Below the pieces are notes generated by a model. That model saw only the letters and a list, made by a program, of their open reading frames with translations. It made no database searches and was not told the DNA's origin. A DNA stretch of 64,000 nucleotides from Chitinophagaceae bacterium. Lineage in GTDB: Bacteria; Bacteroidota; Bacteroidia; Chitinophagales; Chitinophagaceae. Of this stretch, positions 37,357-46,870 are shown piece by piece. Numbering within the stretch: position 1 is the stretch's first letter; each line of letters begins with the position of its first letter. The translations under genes were made by a program, and so were the position numbers. The DNA lies in NCBI GenBank assembly GCA_016713965.1, contig JADJOC010000009.1, forward strand, positions 620,001 through 684,000. Direction: 5' to 3'.

Positions 37357-38049
37357 TTACTGGGTATATTTCATCATATTCAATATCAAATCAGGATCAG
37401 GAGAATTTCTTAAAAATTTATTGACTTCTTTTAAACTGCAAACGCCCGGATAATCACCATCATACTCCCACATATTTTTTATAACTTGAAAATGCAGGTG
37501 CGGTGGCCAGTTACCATTTTCGGCAGGAGTGCCAAAATGTGCAAATTTTTCTCCCCTGGTAATTACACTGCCTTTTCTTAAATAAGTAATATCAGCAACA
37601 CTTAAATGACCATACAATGTATAAAAATTTATTGTTTCGATCTGGTGCTGTAAAATGATAGTTGCACCATAATCTCCAAAATTATTATTAAAACCGAAGC
37701 TGTGCACCATGCCACCAAGCGGTGCCATTACGGTAGTGCCTATCTCACCCCAGACATCTATTCCTAAATGGAAATTCCGTGGTTCATGGCCGGTAAATAA
37801 TTGGCTCCGGTTATATAAAACACGTTTTTCTTTATAACCACCTATCCCAAACTTGCAATGCTTAGCTTTTAACTGCTGGTTAATATATTCGCTAAAATCA
37901 TCCGTATTAATTAGGTTAATATTTTTTAATTCTTCATTTTGATCCGTAAAATCAAGAAGGCATAATTTATCTTTTTCCTTATCGAATTTTATTACCGGGT
38001 GAAAAAGCGGTGTACTTTTAGTTAGTATGTCTGTTAGCTCTAGATTCAT
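37357..38049 (-). CDS. M23-family metallopeptidase
   Basis: A 230-residue LytM/M23-type peptidase. The zinc site is seen in NFHLGIDVWG (HxxxD, about residue 97) and PPHLHFQVI (HxH), with the family's LYGHLS and the preceding ATIILQHQ strand. No signal peptide is evident: the start is MNLELTDILTKSTPLFHPV, so it is either cytoplasmic or exported by another route. M23 enzymes usually cut peptidoglycan peptide cross-bridges. The 29-base gap to leuS on the same strand suggests cotranscription with it. Confidence 0.85.
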   Translation of the reverse strand: MNLELTDILTKSTPLFHPVIKFDKEKDKLCLLDFTDQNEELKNINLINTDDFSEYINQQLKAKHCKFGIGGYKEKRVLYNRSQLFTGHEPRNFHLGIDVWGEIGTTVMAPLGGMVHSFGFNNNFGDYGATIILQHQIETINFYTLYGHLSVADITYLRKGSVITRGEKFAHFGTPAENGNWPPHLHFQVIKNMWEYDGDYPGVCSLKEVNKFLRNSPDPDLILNMMKYTQ

Positions 38050-38078
38050 GCTGTAAAGTTAATAGAAAAAGATTTCTG

Positions 38079-41000
38079 TTATACCACCACATTAACCATC
38101 CTGCCTTTTACAAAAACAATTCTTTTAGGCGGTTTCCCTTCCAGCCATTTTTGCACCAATTCATTATCCAATATAATTTTTTCTACCTCTTCCTGTGATA
38201 AATCCAAAGCCAGATTAATATTGGCACGTACTTTTCCATTTATTGACACCGGATATTCTTTAGAGCTTTCTACTAAATATTTTCCATCAAAAATTGGATA
38301 TGTAGCATCTAAAACTGACCCTTCGTTGCCTACCTGGTGCCACAATTCTTCTGCAATATGCGGTGCATAAGGTGTAAGCAAAATCAATACTTTCTCTAAA
38401 ATTTCTTTTTTATGGCATTTTATATCGGCCAGCTCATTTACACAAATCATAAAAGTGCTTACGGCCGTATTAAAAGAAAAGCGTTCCGTGTCTTCTCCTA
38501 TTTTTTTAATGGTGCGGTGCAAAATTTTTAATTCTGCATCGGTAGGTTTATCGGTATTCCATATTTTTCCTTTTACATCATCAAAAAACAACCGCCATAA
38601 TTTTCTTAAAAAACGATGGACACCTTCAATACCTTTGGTATCCCAAGGTTTGCTCATTTCTACCGGGCCAAGGAACATTTCATACATGCGGAAAGTGTCG
38701 GCGCCGTATTTGTCAATTATTTCATCAGGACTTGTAACATTATATTTAGACTTGGACATCTTTTCAACTTCCGTTTTTGCTGAAAAAGAAAAGCCATCGT
38801 CAATTCTTCCAAAAATAAACTCCCCAGTTGAATCATTTCGCCAAAGAACTTTAGTTGCGATATTTTCAGGAGTTATGTCTGGAAAAATGGCTTTAAAATG
38901 ATCATCATTTATTATTTTCAATAAATCCAAGTAATAGATTTTTGAAGACCCATTTGTATAATTCGTTGGAATACGATGTTCAGTGTGTGAATCGTATTGA
39001 TAATCTTTATTATTTATTTTTATCTTCTTTTTTGTCACCCCATCTTCTTCTGTGAAAGCTATAGCATTATTTGTAGTAAGCAAAACAATTTTATCTTCAA
39101 TATTCTCTATTGAGACATATGTAGTTTTTGCAATAAAAAGAGATACCCCCGTTATCATCCCCTGATTTACCAACTTCTTAAACGGTTCATCAAAACCAAT
39201 ATATCCTAAATCATACAACACTTTCGTCCACATACGGCTGTACAGCAAATGCCCTACAGCATGCTCGGTGCCGCCAATGTACACATCCACCTGGTTCCAG
39301 TAATCGCTGGCTTTTCTATCGCAAAAATTATCGTTATTGTGTGGGTCCATGTAGCGTAAAAAATACCAACTGCTTCCGGCGTAGCCGGGCATGGTTGAGG
39401 TTTCCCTTTTGACCTCACCCCCAACCCCTCTCCAAAGGAGAGGGGAGTTTGACCCTGCTGAGTTGGTTACTTTATTATTTATAAGAGCTTGGGAGAGTTT
39501 TTTTAATACGATTGGTAAACTATTTTTTACTTCATCATTGGTAAACCGCATCATTTGAAAACCATTTTCAGCTAGCCAGTTTTCCCGGGCTTCATCAAAT
39601 TTATTTTGCTCTTCATCATTGTGATATTCTCCATCAATTTCAACAATCAGTTTCTTTTCTAAGCAAACAAAATCAGGTATATAACCTGCAATAGGATGCT
39701 GCCTTCTAAATTTGCAATCATTTACATTTCTATTGCGTAATTCCTGCCATATAATATCTTCTGCCTCTGTTAAATTTTTCTATTCTCTTTCGCAAAAGAC
39801 AAAGTTGACTTCCATTGTTCAGCCGTACTATTCATATATCCGGGTAAAGATTTGTCCGGCGTTCCCCTCTCCCCTGGAGAGGGGTTAGGGGTGAGGTTTA
39901 CCCAAGAAGTTATATTCGCCAAAGGCCCTTCTCCTTCCGGCCCCGGGCCATATTTTTCCACATGCGGTAATTCCAACGGCAAATCTTTTTCCTCCAGAGG
40001 ATGCGCTACTCCATCCTTCCATACAATGGGAAAAGGCTCTCCCCAATACCGCTGGCGGCTAAAACCGGCATCCCTCATTTTATAATTTACTTTTCGTTTG
40101 CCAATGCCCAGTTCTTCAATTTTTGCGACAGCAATATCTATCGCATCCCTCATCAATAAGCCATTTAAAAAACCTGAGTTTTGTAAAACAGCTTCTTTGG
40201 TAGGATTAGCTTCCTGCCCGTTAAAATGTTCGCCAATAATATTGGTGATAGTAATTCCAAAGTGAGTGGCAAAATTAAAATCACGCTGGTCGCCGCAGGG
40301 TACTGCCATAATGGCCCCGGTGCCATATCCTGCCAGCACATATTCTGCAATCCAGATGGGTATTTCTTTTCCATCAAAGGGATTAATGGCATAAGCCCCG
40401 GTAAAGCATCCTGAAATCTGCTTAGCTTCGGCTATGCGTTCCCGTTCGCTACGGCTTTTTACATACGCCAAATATTTTTCAATTTCATTTTTTTGTTCAG
40501 CAGTGGTTATTTGTGCTACTAATGCATGCTCTGGCGCTAACACTAAAAAATCCACCCCAAAAATAGTATCCGGCCGCGTAGTATACACTTTCACTCCCAA
40601 TTCCAAATTCCTAATACCAAATTCCATCTCCGCCCCCTGACTTTTGCCTATCCAGTTTTTCTGCATTTCTTTCATTGCATCGCTGAATTCTACACGATCC
40701 AGTCCTTCAAGCAACCTGTCTGCATATTCAGTAATACGCAAATACCATTGCCGCATCTTTTTTCTTTCTACAGGATGGCCGCCACGTTCACTTACGCCAT
40801 TTACCACTTCATCATTGGCCAATACAGTGCCCAATGCCGCACACCAGTTTACTTCGCCATAAGCGCTAAATGCCAGGCGGTATTCCATCAAAATATCCTG
40901 CTGCTTTTTTTCATCAAAGGATTTCCAATCTTCCGCTGTAAATCGGTCGTCGGTCGTCGGTCGCCGGTCGTCGAAATTATTTCCTTCTTTTTCAAACAAA

Positions 41001-41484
41001 TCAATCAATGTTTCAATTGGCTCTGCTTTTTTACTTTTACGGTTATACCATGAATTGAACAACTGCAAAAAAATAGTTTGGGTCCATTTGTAGTAACCTG
41101 GGTCACTTGTACGTATTTCTCTTTCCCAATCATAACAAAAACCTATTTTATCCAGCTGCTTTTAAAGGTGGCAATATTCTTTTCGGTAGTTACAGCCGGG
41201 TGCTGGCCGGTTTCCAAAGCATACTGCTCAGCAGGCAAACCAAAACTGTCAAACCCCATCGGGTGCAATACATTAAAGCCTTTTAACCTTTTATACCGGC
41301 TAAAAATATCACTGGCAATATAACCCAATGGATGGCCTACATGCAAGCCGGCACCGCTTGGATAAGGGAACATATCCAGTACATAAAACTTAGGTTTTGA
41401 AGAATTATTTACAACTTTGTAGGCTTTATTTTTATACCAATTTTCTTGCCATTTTTGCTCAATGTCGTTAAACTTGTATTCCAT
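38079..41484 (-). CDS. leuS: Leucyl-tRNA synthetase with an inserted DUF559 nuclease domain (frameshifts)
   Basis: Charges tRNA-Leu. HIGH motif YPSGAGLHVGHPLGY (about residues 41-55), KMSKSKYN near the C-terminal third, and the editing domain containing VYTTRPDTIFGVDF and YGTGAIMAVPCGDQRDF. The frame breaks near 41145 (one A restores TFKKQLDKIGFCYDW) and near 39778 (one A, inside the insert). Between PLANITSWVN and KRETSTMPGYAGSSWYF, normally almost contiguous, lies an insert of about 160 residues encoded by the DUF559 element at 39413-39896, in frame once that A is restored. A second small insert FDDRRPTTDDRF comes from a 7-base tandem repeat near 40960. It is essential, so at least the host part should be functional. 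Confidence 0.93.
39413..39896 (-). mobile_element. DUF559-nuclease element with terminal inverted repeats, inserted in leuS
   Basis: On the minus strand it begins CCTCACCCCTAACCCCTCTC and ends GAGAGGGGTTGGGGGTGAGG, inverted repeats of about 21 bp with one mismatch; each end also contains a CTCTCC...GGAGAG palindrome. Between them lies MNSTAEQWKSTLSFA (from about 39835), RKNLTEAEDIIWQELRNRNV, KFRRQHPIAGYIPDF, then KKLIVEIDGEYHNDEE and FQMMRFTNDEV. This is the DUF559 domain, a Vsr-like PD-(D/E)XK nuclease; the DF...EIDG catalytic residues are intact. The ends translate as LTPNPSPGERG and SPLLWRGVGGEV in the LeuS frame. One missing A near 39778 breaks the frame as read. No clear target duplication was seen. 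Confidence 0.8.
40944..40973 (-). repeat. 7-base tandem repeat inside leuS
   Basis: CGGTCGT repeated about four times (one unit reads CGGTCGC). It encodes the extra residues DDRRPTTDDR in LeuS between EKEGNN and FTAEDWKSF, and keeps the reading frame. Confidence 0.75.
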
Positions 41485-41504
41485 TTGTATTGAAAATTTG
41501 TAAT

Positions 41505-41575
41505 ATTTTTTTTGTTACCAGCGTTAGTGTTTCATGGCATCATCGTTGTGTCACTCCCTTGTACAGCATACCAAT
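41505..41575 (+). repeat. GC-palindrome repeat family, copy lacking the palindrome
   Basis: TTTTTGTTACCAGCG, CATGGCATCATCGTTGTG and TCACTCCCTTGTACAGC match the flanks of the 34335-34435 copy, but the CCCCGC...GCGGGG core is absent. Confidence 0.65.
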
Positions 41576-41586
41576 ATTGATCTATT

Positions 41587-41658
41587 TTTACCGCAGAGGC
41601 ACAAAGCCGCAGAGATATAAAACTTCTTTCTCTGCGCCTTAGCACCTCCGCGGTTATC
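41587..41658 (+). repeat. CGCAAAG-type intergenic hairpin
   Basis: TTTACCGCAGAGGCACAAAG and CCGCAGAGA on the left pair with TCTCTGCGCCTTAGC and ACCTCCGCGGTTA on the right. The remainder of the leuS-ftsX gap to 41875 holds a small CACCG...CGGTG hairpin at 41780-41795 and AT-rich sequence. Confidence 0.7.
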
Positions 41659-41875
41659 TTTCCCCAATTCGTAATTTTTAATTCTTCATTTTTAATTACA
41701 CCTCAATTTGTGAAAGAAAAGTTATTTAGCTTTTTAGATGCAGCATATTGCACAGCAATTAAAATATATTTGTATGTCACACCGTTTTTACGGTGGACAA
41801 AAATAATGCAAAGCAGTTAAAAACCTTTATTTTGCCACTTTAAAAATCTGCTGCTAATAAAACTAATGATAACTT

Positions 41876-42755
41876 ATGGCTCAATTTGGTAAAGCATCCG
41901 GCAAACGTGGCAAACCCACTTACGCTTATGCAATTATTGGCGTATCGCTGGTATTGTTTTTGTTCGGTATTGTAGGATGGTTTTTTTTAAACCTGCGCAA
42001 ATCAGGCGATTACTTAAAAGAAAATATCCAGGTGCATGCATGGCTTTACCCTGATGCAGGAAAAAAAAGAATAGACAGCTTAAAAAGCTATATTACTAAT
42101 CTACCTTATGCCAAGGACGTAGTACATGTAACTAAAGAAATGGCTGCAATAGAATGGAACAAGGAAAATGATACCACATGGAAACAATTTTTAGATAATA
42201 ATCCACTACCAGAAAGCATAGATTTTTATATTAAGGCTAATTATGTTCAAAAAAGACAGCCTGGATATTTTAGCTTCTAATTTACAGGCAAATTTTCCGG
42301 GAGTTATTGATGAGTTTAAATTCCCTACAGAAACAGTGGTTAAAGTGAGCGAATACGTAAAAACAGCAGCAATCATTTTCTTTGGGGCCGCTATAATCCT
42401 TACTATTTTAGTTGTCTTTTCAATTGACAATACCATACGGCTGGCCATGTATAGCAACCGCTTTCTAATAAAAACCATGCAAATGGTAGGCGCAACCCGG
42501 TGGTTTATAGCAAAACCTATTAATGTAAGGGCTATAATTAATGGATTGATTGCATCATCAATAGCTATTGCATGTATATGGGGCACTATCATTTTAATTG
42601 AAACCAGGGTACCCGATTTTAAAATATTGCATGATAATAAAAGTATGCTGTTATTATTTGGGGCGATACTGGTTCTGGGCATTTCCATAACTTTATTCAG
42701 TACGCACCGTTCAGTCATAAAATACCTTAGAATGAAGTTGGATGACCTTTATTAG
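41876..42755 (+). CDS. ftsX: Cell division protein FtsX (one frameshift)
   Basis: About 292 residues when joined. TM1 (YAIIGVSLVLFLFGIVGWFFL) follows a short cytoplasmic tail. The periplasmic domain has KENIQVHAWLYPDAGKKR and ESIDFYIKANYVQ. Three C-terminal helices follow (AAIIFFGAAIILTILVVFSI, IINGLIASSIAIACIWGTIIL, MLLLFGAILVLGISITLF), with the RLAMYSNRFLIKTMQMVGAT cytoplasmic loop typical of FtsX. The frame breaks near 42247; one A fewer gives YVQKDSLDILAS. With FtsE it activates cell-wall hydrolases at the septum. Followed by a DUF3098 gene and uppP, a known Bacteroidota order. Confidence 0.9.
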
Positions 42756-42791
42756 GCATTTTAATTATCTTGCAGCTTTAAAAAATTCATT

Positions 42792-43052
42792 ATGAATAGT
42801 AATATAAAAAAACAGAATAATAATACCGATTTATTTGGTAAAGAAAATTATATCTGGATGGCCATTGGATTAGTTGTGGTAGCGCTTGGCTTTATTTTAA
42901 TGAGTGGCGGAAAATCCGGCAATGCGAATGTATTTGATGAAAATGAAGTATACAGCACTACAAGAATTACTATTGCACCTATTTTAATAATTATAGGTTT
43001 TATAATAGAAATATATGCATTAATGAAAAAACCAAAGAATACTGAATTATAA
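42792..43052 (+). CDS. DUF3098 membrane protein
   Basis: An 86-residue protein with two hydrophobic segments (YIWMAIGLVVVALGFILMSGG and ITIAPILIIIGFIIEIYALM) joined by a polar stretch DENEVYSTTRI. This is the DUF3098 pattern. The family is conserved between ftsX and uppP in Bacteroidota, and its role is not known. Located 36 bases after ftsX, probably in the same operon. Confidence 0.85.
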   Translation: MNSNIKKQNNNTDLFGKENYIWMAIGLVVVALGFILMSGGKSGNANVFDENEVYSTTRITIAPILIIIGFIIEIYALMKKPKNTEL

Positions 43053-43141
43053 GTAAATTGTATCACCATAATAAATTCTTTGTAAATAAATGCGATGTTG
43101 TATAATATCGCATTTTATATTTCATAATAAAGAATAACTAC

Positions 43142-43933
43142 ATGAACGCTGCTGAAGCTATTATTATAAGTATAGTAGAAGGACTCACTGAATTTTTGCC
43201 CATCTCTTCCACAGGCCATATGATTATTACTGAGAAACTTTTACACCTTGATAAAGATAAATTTAATACATTATTTACCATAGCTATACAATTAGGAGCT
43301 ATTTTAGCTGTAGTGGTTTTATATTGGAAAAAATTTTTTGATTTTAAACGATGGCAGTTTTATATAAAGCTTATTGTAGCGGTTATCCCGGCATTAGTTT
43401 TAGGATTATTATTTTCAAAAAATATTGATGATTTATTAGAAAGCTCTTTAACGGTTGCTATTTCCATGCTGGCTGGCGGTATTATTCTGCTTTTTATAGA
43501 TAAAGCTTTTAAAAAACAGGTAATTGATGATGAAGCAAAAATATCTTACCGCAGGGCATTTGTAATTGGTTTGTGGCAATGCATTGCCATGGTACCAGGT
43601 GTAAGCAGGAGCGCATCTTCCATTATCGGGGGGATGCAGCAAAAATTAACCCGGAGCGCTGCTGCTGAATTTTCATTCTTTTTAGCTGTGCCTACCATGC
43701 TGGCAGCCACAGGCTATAAATTATATAAACATTATAAAGATGCCGGAGGCTTTTCGCAGCATGAAATTAAACTACTGGCCATTGGTAATATAGTAGCTTT
43801 TATTGTGGCTATGCTGGCCATTAAATTCTTTATTGGTTTTCTAAAAAAATATGGCTTTACAATATGGGGATGGTACCGGATAATTGTGGGAACTCTATTG
43901 CTTATACTTATTTATTGCGGTTATATTAAATAA
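43142..43933 (+). CDS. uppP: Undecaprenyl-diphosphate phosphatase
   Basis: A 263-residue BacA-type integral membrane protein that recycles undecaprenyl diphosphate to the monophosphate carrier for cell-wall synthesis. The catalytic loops are EGLTEFLPISSTGHMII (about residues 13-29) and PGVSRSASSIIGG (about 158-170), with the arginine and serine residues in place. Seven or eight hydrophobic helices are visible, and the length is normal. It is downstream of ftsX and DUF3098. Its product supplies carrier lipid for enzymes such as the MraY/WecA-like transferase encoded at 23833. Confidence 0.94.
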   Translation: MNAAEAIIISIVEGLTEFLPISSTGHMIITEKLLHLDKDKFNTLFTIAIQLGAILAVVVLYWKKFFDFKRWQFYIKLIVAVIPALVLGLLFSKNIDDLLESSLTVAISMLAGGIILLFIDKAFKKQVIDDEAKISYRRAFVIGLWQCIAMVPGVSRSASSIIGGMQQKLTRSAAAEFSFFLAVPTMLAATGYKLYKHYKDAGGFSQHEIKLLAIGNIVAFIVAMLAIKFFIGFLKKYGFTIWGWYRIIVGTLLLILIYCGYIK

Positions 43934-43986
43934 TAAGCGATCTGCAATATATTTGATGCGTATATTTATACATTTAAAACAAAAAA

Positions 43987-44397
43987 ATGAAAAAATTTAA
44001 TTTATTCTTTTTACTAGCATGTACAATTTTCTTTTTAACTGCCTGTGATAACTTTGGAAAAAAAGTAAAAAAAGGTCATGTAGAAGCTTATTATAAGGAT
44101 GGCATTTCGGAAGCTGAAGCACTACGTACTGCTGAACTGATGTATAATGTTGATATTAATGTTAAAAACCCAATAGTTAAAAAAAGCTTCCAGCTGTGTA
44201 AAATTAACGATACTGTTTGCTTAAGGATGGTGGTTAATGACAACCGTTTTCAGTCAATGCCAGAAGAGAACTTTTTGGCTTTAAGCAATTATGTGTCTGA
44301 TAGTGTTTTTAACAGCGCTCCTGTAAATTTAGATTTTACTAATAATCGTTTTAAAAGCAAGAAAATACTTCACTACAAAAAAGTTGATTTTAAATAA
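43987..44397 (+). CDS. Small putative lipoprotein
   Basis: A 136-residue protein. The start MKKFNLFFLLACTIFFLTACDN is a lipoprotein signal peptide with LTAC lipobox. The mature part contains KKGHVEAYYKDGISEAEALRTAELMYNV and a short beta-like region with two cysteines (LCKINDTVCLRM). No known domain was recognised. It lies between uppP and an MFS gene on the same strand with about 50-base gaps, so it may be in a weak operon. Confidence 0.7.
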   Translation: MKKFNLFFLLACTIFFLTACDNFGKKVKKGHVEAYYKDGISEAEALRTAELMYNVDINVKNPIVKKSFQLCKINDTVCLRMVVNDNRFQSMPEENFLALSNYVSDSVFNSAPVNLDFTNNRFKSKKILHYKKVDFK

Positions 44398-44445
44398 ACA
44401 ATTATCATAACTATTGATGTTTTAATCGTTACCTAAGCATATATA

Positions 44446-45744
44446 ATGCAAACTGCTTCTAAGAAAGTAATTAACGGCTGGGCTATGTACGACTGGGCCA
44501 ACTCTGTGTATAACCTTGTAATTACTACTACATTTTTTCCGGCTTATTATGCTGAAATTACCGGGCCGCAGAATACAGCTTTTAAAAGCGGCATCCCTTT
44601 TTTGGGTAGAAATTTTGTAAATACTGAGCTTAAAGACTATGTGTTGGCTTTTGGATTTCTTGTGATAGTTTTCATCTCTCCAATTTTATCTTCCATTGCA
44701 GATTATAAAGGCAATAAGAAAAATTTTATGCGCTTTTTTTGCTATATGGGGGCATTAAGCTGCAGCCTTATGTTTTTCTTTGATGAAAATAATATCACAT
44801 TGGGCCTGCTATGTTTTATGACTGCCGGTATAGGTTTTTATGGCAGCCAGGTATTTTATAATTCTTATTTACCCGAAATCGCAGCTGAGCATGATCGGGA
44901 CCGGATTAGCGCCAGGGGGTACAGCTACGGCTATATTGGAAGCGTTATCATGCAGCTGATAGGTTTTGCATTAGTAATGTTAATGAAGGATAAAACGCTG
45001 GCTTTAAAAATTACCTTTTTACTGGTGGGCATCTGGTGGGTATGCTTTGCACAAATTACTTTTAACCGGTTGCCGATCAGTCCAAAAAGTGAGCGAAAAC
45101 AGAGAAAAAATGTATTGGCAAACGGGTTCCATGAATTAAAAATTGTTTGGGCACAAGTGTTACGTTTACCAGTATTAAAAAGATTTTTAACTGCTTTCTT
45201 TTTTTATAGCATGGGTGTGCAAACGGTAATGCTTGTTGCTATAGATTTTGGTATTAAAATATTAAAGCTCGAAAATCAAAATTTAATTATTACTGCAGTG
45301 ATCATACAAGTGGTAGCTATTGCCGGAGCTATAGGCATGTCAAGGCTTTCAGCAAAATATGGTAATATTAAAGTGCTTATCCTAACAGTATTACTGTGGA
45401 TGGGTGTATGTATTGCAGCTTACTTTATTACTACCGAAATGCATTTTTATATTATCGCATCACTAGTAGGTTTGGTTATGGGGGGCATACAATCTTTAAG
45501 CCGCAGCACATATTCTAAATTAATGCCCGAAACCAAAGACACTGCGTCGTTTTTTAGCTTTTATGATATTACAGAAAAACTCGCCATTGTTATCGGGCTC
45601 TTTAGCTTTGGGTTAATTGAAGGCCTTACCCACAATATGCGTAATTCTATTTTGGTTTTGGTAATCTTTTTTGTGCTGGGATTATTATGGCTGTTGCTGG
45701 CAGCTGTTAAAGAAAAGAAGCAACTGAATAATAAAATTAATTAA
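44446..45744 (+). CDS. MFS transporter, UMF1/Atg22-like
   Basis: A 432-residue protein with about twelve hydrophobic helices. The N-terminus INGWAMYDWANSVYNLVITTTFFPAYY is the hallmark of the UMF1 (vacuole effluxer Atg22-like) family, and ISARGYSYGYIGSVIMQ and GLVMGGIQSLSRSTYSKLMP also match. Bacterial members are presumed to export small molecules; the substrate is unknown. It ends 2 bases before the MBL-fold gene, suggesting translational coupling. Confidence 0.88.
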   Translation: MQTASKKVINGWAMYDWANSVYNLVITTTFFPAYYAEITGPQNTAFKSGIPFLGRNFVNTELKDYVLAFGFLVIVFISPILSSIADYKGNKKNFMRFFCYMGALSCSLMFFFDENNITLGLLCFMTAGIGFYGSQVFYNSYLPEIAAEHDRDRISARGYSYGYIGSVIMQLIGFALVMLMKDKTLALKITFLLVGIWWVCFAQITFNRLPISPKSERKQRKNVLANGFHELKIVWAQVLRLPVLKRFLTAFFFYSMGVQTVMLVAIDFGIKILKLENQNLIITAVIIQVVAIAGAIGMSRLSAKYGNIKVLILTVLLWMGVCIAAYFITTEMHFYIIASLVGLVMGGIQSLSRSTYSKLMPETKDTASFFSFYDITEKLAIVIGLFSFGLIEGLTHNMRNSILVLVIFFVLGLLWLLLAAVKEKKQLNNKIN

Positions 45745-45746
45745 TA

Positions 45747-46624
45747 ATGAACTTGTATCCTATCAACAGCGGGCATTTTAAATTAGATGGCGGCGCCATG
45801 TTTGGCGTGGTACCCAAAAGTATTTGGAACAAATTAAACCCGGCAGATGAAAATAATATGTGCAGCTGGGCTTTGCGATGTTTATTGATTGAAGATGGCA
45901 ATAAATTAATTCTGATAGATAATGGAATGGGCGATAAGCAGGATGCCAAATTTTTTGGCCATTATTACTTGCATGGCAATGATACGCTGGATAAATCCTT
46001 AGCACAGCATGGCTTTGGTAAAGATGATATTACTGATGTATTTTTAACTCACTTACATTTTGACCATTGTGGCGGAAGTATAAAAAAGACGGTGATAAAT
46101 TAATACCTGCTTTTAAAAATGCTACTTTCTGGAGTAATGAAAAACATTGGAAATGGGCTACGAACCCTAATGACAGGGAAAAAGCAAGTTTTTTAAAAGA
46201 GAATATTTTGCCGATACAGGAAAGCGGGCAATTGCGATTGGTTGACAGGTTGGAGATGAAAGATGACAGTAAAAGGCAGGGACTTTTCTGTCAACCGTCA
46301 TCTATTATCCCTGATCTTTCTTTGCTTATTGCAAATGGCCATACTGATGCTATGATGCTGCCTAAAATACAGTATAAAGGGAGAACTATTATATATATGG
46401 CAGATTTGTTACCCTCAATAGCACATATTCCTTTACCTTATGTAATGGCGTATGATATGTTTCCTTTAACTACTTTGCAGGAGAAAAAATCTTTTCTTAC
46501 TGAGGCGCAGCAGAATGATTACGTGTTATTCTTTGAGCATGACCCTTTGCATGAATGCTGCACTTTACAGATGACTGATAAAGGGATTAGGGTAAAAGAT
46601 GTTTTTAAATTGAGTGAGTTGTAA
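45747..46624 (+). CDS. MBL-fold metallo-hydrolase (one frameshift)
   Basis: About 292 residues when joined. The zinc motif HLHFDHCGG is intact near residue 110, and the later SLLIANGHTDAMMLP and FFEHDPLHECC carry further metal-binding histidines and acidic residues. The frame breaks near 46086 in an A-run; one A restores SIKKDGDKLIPAFKNATFW. It starts 2 bases after the MFS gene, so the pair are probably cotranscribed. The substrate cannot be identified; lactonase and hydroxyacylglutathione-hydrolase-like activities are both found in this fold. Confidence 0.85.
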
Positions 46625-46625
46625 T

Positions 46626-46665
46626 TTTTACCGCGAAGGCACAGAGACGCAAAGAAACGCTAAGG
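46626..46665 (+). repeat. Half copy of the CGCAAAG-type repeat
   Basis: TTTTTACCGCGAAGGCACAG and AGACGCAAAGAAACGC match the left arm seen at 41587, but no clear right arm follows. It starts directly after the MBL gene stop. Confidence 0.55.
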
Positions 46666-46756
46666 TATTTATAAAATTGTATGGCTAAAAAGCTTGTTGA
46701 TTTAATTCTGCTCCGCAGGAGCGGTAATAACAAAACATAATTAAAGATGATTTATT

Positions 46757-46822
46757 GGTATGCGGTACAAGTGAGTGACACAACGATGATGACCAAAGCT
46801 TAAATGTCGGTAACAAAAAAAT
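46757..46822 (-). repeat. GC-palindrome repeat family, copy lacking the palindrome
   Basis: GGTATGCGGTACAAGTGAG, TGACACAACGATGATG and GTCGGTAACAAAAAAA are the family flanks in inverted order, without the CCCCGC...GCGGGG core, as at 41505-41575. Confidence 0.6.
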
Positions 46823-46870
46823 AGAGAAAAATTTATTTTTCGTCTTGCCGCCTTTCCGGCAAAAATAATA

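Noticed and set aside
39413..39896. Intein or group I/II intron in leuS
   Set aside because: No intein splice motifs (N-terminal Cys/Ser, block B His, C-terminal HN) border the insert, and no intron-like structure or reverse-transcriptase/maturase is seen. Terminal inverted repeats and DUF559 point to a different element.
40944..40973. CRISPR-like short repeat array
   Set aside because: The unit is only 7 bases, the repeats are contiguous without spacers, and no cas gene is in the window.
40226..41053. Open frames on the plus strand opposite leuS
   Set aside because: They mirror conserved LeuS sequence and have no domain pattern of their own.
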